This document shows positions 12,452 through 15,686 of a stretch of 15,686 nt of DNA, in pieces (within the stretch, counting starts at the first letter, position 1; each line of letters starts with the position of its first letter). Made by a program: the position numbers and the translations under genes. The DNA lies in assembly GCA_035391225.1 (NCBI GenBank), contig DAOPKN010000046.1, positions 1 to 15,686 on the forward strand, in the 5' to 3' direction. Under the pieces are notes generated by a model, which was not told the origin of the DNA, ran no database searches, and saw nothing but the letters and a program-made list of their open reading frames with translations. This stretch comes from DAOPKN01 sp035391225. Its GTDB lineage: Bacteria; Thermotogota; Thermotogae; MWEM01.

Positions 12452-14614
12452 ATGTCGGACGCAATGGCTGGAGTGGAAAACAACGAAACATGGGTTTTTT
12501 TCCTGGAACGCAAGATGCTGTGGGTGGTGCAAACGGAAAATTCAGCCTACGCGCTGGGGGTGCACCCCGATGGCCACGTGAAACAAACCTACTGGGGAAA
12601 ACGGTTGGCTCGCCTGGAGGATTACCCCGCGTTCGAGGAGTACCGCGACCGCGTGTGGTGGGATTGGAACGACGTCTACCCCGTTCGGGGCGAGGGCATC
12701 CAATCGGAGCATTGCTTGAAGGTGGAATTCGCCGATGGTGTTCGGGACGTGGTGTTGCATTACCAGGGCTTCGAGTTGTCACCTCGGGGGCTTTTGCTGC
12801 ATTTCCAGGACGAGGCGTACGGGTTGGAGGTTTGCACGCGACTGGAAGTCTTCCCGGAATGCGACCTGATGGCCCACTCCACCACGATCACCAACCGCGG
12901 GGAAAAAGCCGTTCGCTTGTTGGATGCAAAAAGTGCTTCTTTCTACGTCCCCGCACAAGAGGGTCTGGGCCTCACGCACCTGGTGGGATTGTGGGCCCAC
13001 GAGTTTCGCCGCATCCGTGAACCCCTCCAGGAAGGGTCCAAGATCCTCGAGAGTCGGGAGGGAAGGACCAGCCATTTCCATAACCCGGTCTTTGCGCTGG
13101 ACGCGGGCGCAGGGGAGGAACATGGCGACGTTTGGTTCGGTGCGCTGGCTTGGAGTGGGAATTGGAAACTTTGCTTCCATCGTTTGCCCTACGAGAACAT
13201 ACAGGTGTGCGGGGGTATCAACGACTGGGACATGGAAATTCTTCTGGAGCCGGGAGATGCCTTTTCCACCCCGTTGCTGTACTTCGGGTTTTCCGCGGAA
13301 GGGTTTGGAACGATGAGCCGAAACCTCCACCGTTTGCAGAGGGAAAGGCTTCTTCCCAGGGAGCACGCGAACCAGCCCCGCAAGGTGCTGTACAATTCCT
13401 GGGAGGCCACGGGGTTCGATGTGAACCAGCAAAACCAGCAAGCGTTGGTGGAACGTGCCGCACGAATCGGCGTGGAACTGTTCGTGGTGGACGACGGCTG
13501 GTTTGGACAACGCAACCATGACCGGGCAGGGCTGGGAGACTGGCAGGTGAACCGCGAGAAATTCCCCGAAGGCCTTTCCCCGTTGATCGAGCAGGTGCAT
13601 GGAAAGGGAATGGATTTCGGCATCTGGGTGGAACCGGAGATGGTAAACCCCGACTCGGAGCTGTACCGCGCCCACCCGGAATGGGTGCTGGGATACCCGG
13701 AACGCCCGTTGACGCTTCGACGCAACCAGCTCGTGCTAAACCTTGCCCGCGAGGACGTGCGCGCATTCGTTTTGCGCACCGTGGACGGTTTGCTAACCCA
13801 AAACGCCATCGATTTCGTGAAGTGGGACATGAACCGTGCCGTTCTGGAGGCTGGGTGGCAGGAAAAGGAGCATTCTCCCGCCGTATGGGTGGAGTACGTG
13901 AACAACCTGTACGCGGTTTGGAAGGAGCTTCGCGCAAGGCATCCGAATGTCGTGTTCGAATCCTGTTCCGGTGGCGGGGGGCGCGTGGACATGGGAATCC
14001 TTCCCTTTGCCGACCAGTTCTGGCCGAGTGATAACACCGACCCGTTCGACCGCCAGCTCATCCAGGAAGGTTTTTCGCTGTTCTACGCTCCCAAAACCAT
14101 GATGTGCTGGGTCACGGACTGGGGTGGAAAGGATGCCTACTCGTTGAAGTACCGTTTCCACGTTTCGATGATGGGATCGCTGGGCATCGGGGCGGACTTG
14201 AACCATCTCTCCGAGGAGGAACTGCAGCAGTGTTCCCGGTTCGTCGAGCAGTACAAGGAAATGCGAAACGTGATCCAGCAAGGGGAACTGTATCGCCTTC
14301 GCTGCCCATCCACCAGCTCTTACACCGCGAGCCAGTACCTCTCTGCCGGCGGGGATAAAGCCGTGGTCATCGTGCTGAAAAATCCCCGGCCCCTTTCCAT
14401 GTTCCAAGGGGTGCGGGTGCAATTGCGGGGGTTGGAGGAAAAGGCGCTGTACCAGTTGGAGCAAACTGGGAAGCAATTCTCTGGATCCGCGCTCATGTAC
14501 CTGGGGGTGGAAGTGGACTTTTCCAGCGAGATGCAGATCCGCGCCACCAATAACCGCCACTTTGACAGCGCGATGCTGGTGTTTTCCAAGGTTGCACCGG
14601 CGAAAGGGGAATGA
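12452..14614 (+). CDS. Alpha-galactosidase, glycoside hydrolase family 36
   Basis: 720 residues, the usual size of bacterial GH36 homotetrameric enzymes. It hydrolyses terminal alpha-1,6-galactose from melibiose, raffinose and related oligosaccharides by a retaining mechanism; with no signal peptide it acts in the cytosol on sugars brought in by the adjacent transporter. Order: N-terminal beta-sandwich (about 1-320) followed by the catalytic TIM barrel (about 320-640) and a C-terminal beta domain. Motifs: FVVDDGWFG with the substrate-binding Asp pair, RAGLGDW, GIWVEPEMVNPDS, KWDMNR (nucleophile Asp459), CSGGGGRVDMG and WPSDNTDPFDR (acid/base Asp527). Start ATG 12452 follows AAAGGAG (12439-12445). 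The last codon abuts the regulator gene with no gap. It could be named agaA or rafA in other systems, but no symbol is certain here. Confidence 0.95.
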   Translation: MSDAMAGVENNETWVFFLERKMLWVVQTENSAYALGVHPDGHVKQTYWGKRLARLEDYPAFEEYRDRVWWDWNDVYPVRGEGIQSEHCLKVEFADGVRDVVLHYQGFELSPRGLLLHFQDEAYGLEVCTRLEVFPECDLMAHSTTITNRGEKAVRLLDAKSASFYVPAQEGLGLTHLVGLWAHEFRRIREPLQEGSKILESREGRTSHFHNPVFALDAGAGEEHGDVWFGALAWSGNWKLCFHRLPYENIQVCGGINDWDMEILLEPGDAFSTPLLYFGFSAEGFGTMSRNLHRLQRERLLPREHANQPRKVLYNSWEATGFDVNQQNQQALVERAARIGVELFVVDDGWFGQRNHDRAGLGDWQVNREKFPEGLSPLIEQVHGKGMDFGIWVEPEMVNPDSELYRAHPEWVLGYPERPLTLRRNQLVLNLAREDVRAFVLRTVDGLLTQNAIDFVKWDMNRAVLEAGWQEKEHSPAVWVEYVNNLYAVWKELRARHPNVVFESCSGGGGRVDMGILPFADQFWPSDNTDPFDRQLIQEGFSLFYAPKTMMCWVTDWGGKDAYSLKYRFHVSMMGSLGIGADLNHLSEEELQQCSRFVEQYKEMRNVIQQGELYRLRCPSTSSYTASQYLSAGGDKAVVIVLKNPRPLSMFQGVRVQLRGLEEKALYQLEQTGKQFSGSALMYLGVEVDFSSEMQIRATNNRHFDSAMLVFSKVAPAKGE

Positions 14615-15649
14615 ATGCAAAAAAAGTACGTGACCATGAAAGACATCGCGCGCAAGCTGGGCCTTTCGATCACCACGGTGTCCAAGGCCTTCAAGAACCA
14701 CCCCGACTTGAACAGCAACACCCGCGACCTTGTGCTGCGCACCGCCGAGGAGATGGGCTTCGTGAAGAACGTGTCTGCTTCGGTGCTGCGCGAAAACCAG
14801 AGCCGTATCATCGGGGTGCTGATGGCTTCCGCAACCAACCCCTTTTACAATGCGATTTTTAACGGTATCGAAAGCGTGGCCAGCCAAAACGGCTACCAGA
14901 TCATCTACGCCAATGCAAAGCGGGATGCCCGCGCGCAAGATGAGGCGATCCGCACGTTCCTTGGGCGGCGCGTGGACGGGTTGATTCTTGCCCCGGTGGA
15001 CCCCGTGCGCCAGGCCCAAGACGGGTTTGGATTTTCCGGTGCCAAGGGCGTACTGGCATTTCACCGGGAAGGTGGGGCCTACGACATGGTGTGTAGCGCG
15101 GAATACGAGGGAGGGTTGGCCGCCACCCGCCACCTTCTCGAGCAAGGCTGCCGGCGCATCGTGATGCTCAACGATTTCTTCGAGCACCCGGGATCGGAGG
15201 ACCGGGCAAGAGGATATCGGAAGGCGCTGGAGGAAGCCCGGATCGAAGCGCGACCGGAATGGCAGCTCTATTGCCAAGAGGTAGACCCTGACCACCGCAT
15301 CAACGAGGGATACCGGGCGGTGCTGGAAGCGGTGAAACAGGGATTGGAATTCGATGGGTTGTTTGGTTTCAACGATATCATCACGTACGGGGCTTTCAAG
15401 GCATTGAACGAACTGGGGAAGCACATTCCTCGGCAAGTTGCCATCGTGGGATACGACGACTTGGACTATTCCGCGGTGCTCACTCCTCCGCTTTCGAGTG
15501 TGAACTTCCCCAAGTACGAGATGGGTGCACGCATCACTCATCTGCTGCTGGAGCGGCTGGAAAACCCCGACGTACCCGCCAGGATTGAGCAGGTGGAAAC
15601 CCGGCTGGTGATTCGAGCAAGTTCTTTGCGAAATCCTCCTGATCAGTAA
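14615..15649 (+). CDS. LacI-family transcriptional regulator of the galactoside operon
   Basis: 344 residues. The N-terminal DNA-binding domain has the classic helix-turn-helix (VTMKDIARKLGLSITTVSKAF, residues 6-26), followed by a hinge segment (KNVSASVLREN, 51-61) that keeps the minor-groove Leu (58) but has Ser56 where most relatives have Arg. The periplasmic-binding-protein-like effector domain follows (IIGVLMASATNPFYNAIFNG; RRVDGLILAPV; DGLFGFNDIITYGAFKAL; VAIVGYDDLDYSAVLTPPLSSV). It probably represses the operon and is released by galactose, melibiose or another galactoside. ATG 14615 begins directly after the alpha-galactosidase stop (zero gap), with AAAGGGGA upstream; the ATG at 14611 overlapping that stop is in another frame. 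Being co-transcribed, it would be autoregulated through the operators at 9339-9374. Confidence 0.92.
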   Translation: MQKKYVTMKDIARKLGLSITTVSKAFKNHPDLNSNTRDLVLRTAEEMGFVKNVSASVLRENQSRIIGVLMASATNPFYNAIFNGIESVASQNGYQIIYANAKRDARAQDEAIRTFLGRRVDGLILAPVDPVRQAQDGFGFSGAKGVLAFHREGGAYDMVCSAEYEGGLAATRHLLEQGCRRIVMLNDFFEHPGSEDRARGYRKALEEARIEARPEWQLYCQEVDPDHRINEGYRAVLEAVKQGLEFDGLFGFNDIITYGAFKALNELGKHIPRQVAIVGYDDLDYSAVLTPPLSSVNFPKYEMGARITHLLLERLENPDVPARIEQVETRLVIRASSLRNPPDQ

Positions 15650-15672
15650 GGCGCGCAGTTCCCCGGGTTTTC

Positions 15673-15686
15673 CTGGGACCGCCGCA
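15673..15686 (-). repeat. REP-like palindrome, copy 5 (inverted, cut by window end)
   Basis: CTGGGACCGCCGCA is the exact reverse complement of the 3' half of copy 2 (TGCGGCGGTCCCAG). The rest of the element lies beyond the window. A short hairpin CCCGGG-TTTT-CCTGGG (15662-15677, one G-T pair) just before it, without a T-run, is the only candidate end signal for the operon. Confidence 0.6.

Noticed and set aside
14611..14862. ATG at 14611 overlapping the GH36 stop as start of the next gene
   Set aside because: Its frame encodes a short unrelated peptide; the LacI-family helix-turn-helix is in the frame of ATG 14615.
13793..15541. Long open frame of 582 codons on the minus strand
   Set aside because: It lies antisense across the GH36 and LacI-family genes, has no domain signature, and is explained by GC-rich codon bias in the two real genes.

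Overview
The window is bacterial chromosomal DNA, densely coding and GC-rich to the eye, with strong GGAGG-type ribosome binding sites. It suggests an anaerobic, saccharolytic, secretion-active bacterium: a galactoside ABC operon, two multidomain lipoproteins with cohesin/dockerin-like modules, and a sugar-binding protein whose signal peptide lacks a lipobox. This mix is reminiscent of deep-branching thermophile-type lineages such as Thermotogota or Bipolaricaulota. No marker gene is present, so the phylum is left open.

Layout. (1) 1-1190: the 3' part of a SAM-dependent methyltransferase, then a small, visibly AT-richer pyridoxamine-phosphate-oxidase-like gene lying between two direct copies of an intergenic palindrome. 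(2) 1271-7278: a surface/secretion cassette. A 377-residue lipoprotein (two Fn3-like domains plus a cohesin-like domain) is followed by a 1561-residue lipoprotein (cohesin-like, dockerin-like, three exact-period Fn3-PPC units, a fourth Fn3, and an M30-type HEFQH zinc metallopeptidase). A textbook terminator closes it. (3) 7296-7988: an unrecognised six-helix membrane protein, convergent with and sharing a TTAA stop with galM. (4) 7985-9019, minus strand: aldose 1-epimerase. (5) 9020-9412: a regulatory intergenic region with a back-to-back pair of the palindromic repeat, a promoter and three tandem 12-bp LacI-type operator cores. (6) 9413-15649: an operon of sugar-binding protein, two permeases, GH36 alpha-galactosidase and LacI-family regulator, with a hairpin/terminator after the binding-protein gene. 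A truncated inverted copy of the palindrome ends the window.

How the genes work together. The operon would import alpha-galactosides, hydrolyse them in the cytoplasm with the GH36 enzyme, and feed beta-galactose to GalM for conversion to the alpha anomer. The LacI-family protein encoded last probably binds the three operator cores over the operon's start site. No ATPase gene for the transporter is present here, so a shared ATPase elsewhere is likely. The two lipoproteins share Fn3-like and cohesin-like modules and are translated from one probable transcript, suggesting a cell-surface assembly carrying a peptidase.

The most interesting signals are the cohesin/dockerin/PPC/M30 lipoprotein pair, the REP-like palindrome family with TGGG loops (two copies with GTAG heads), and the 12-bp-phased triple operator.
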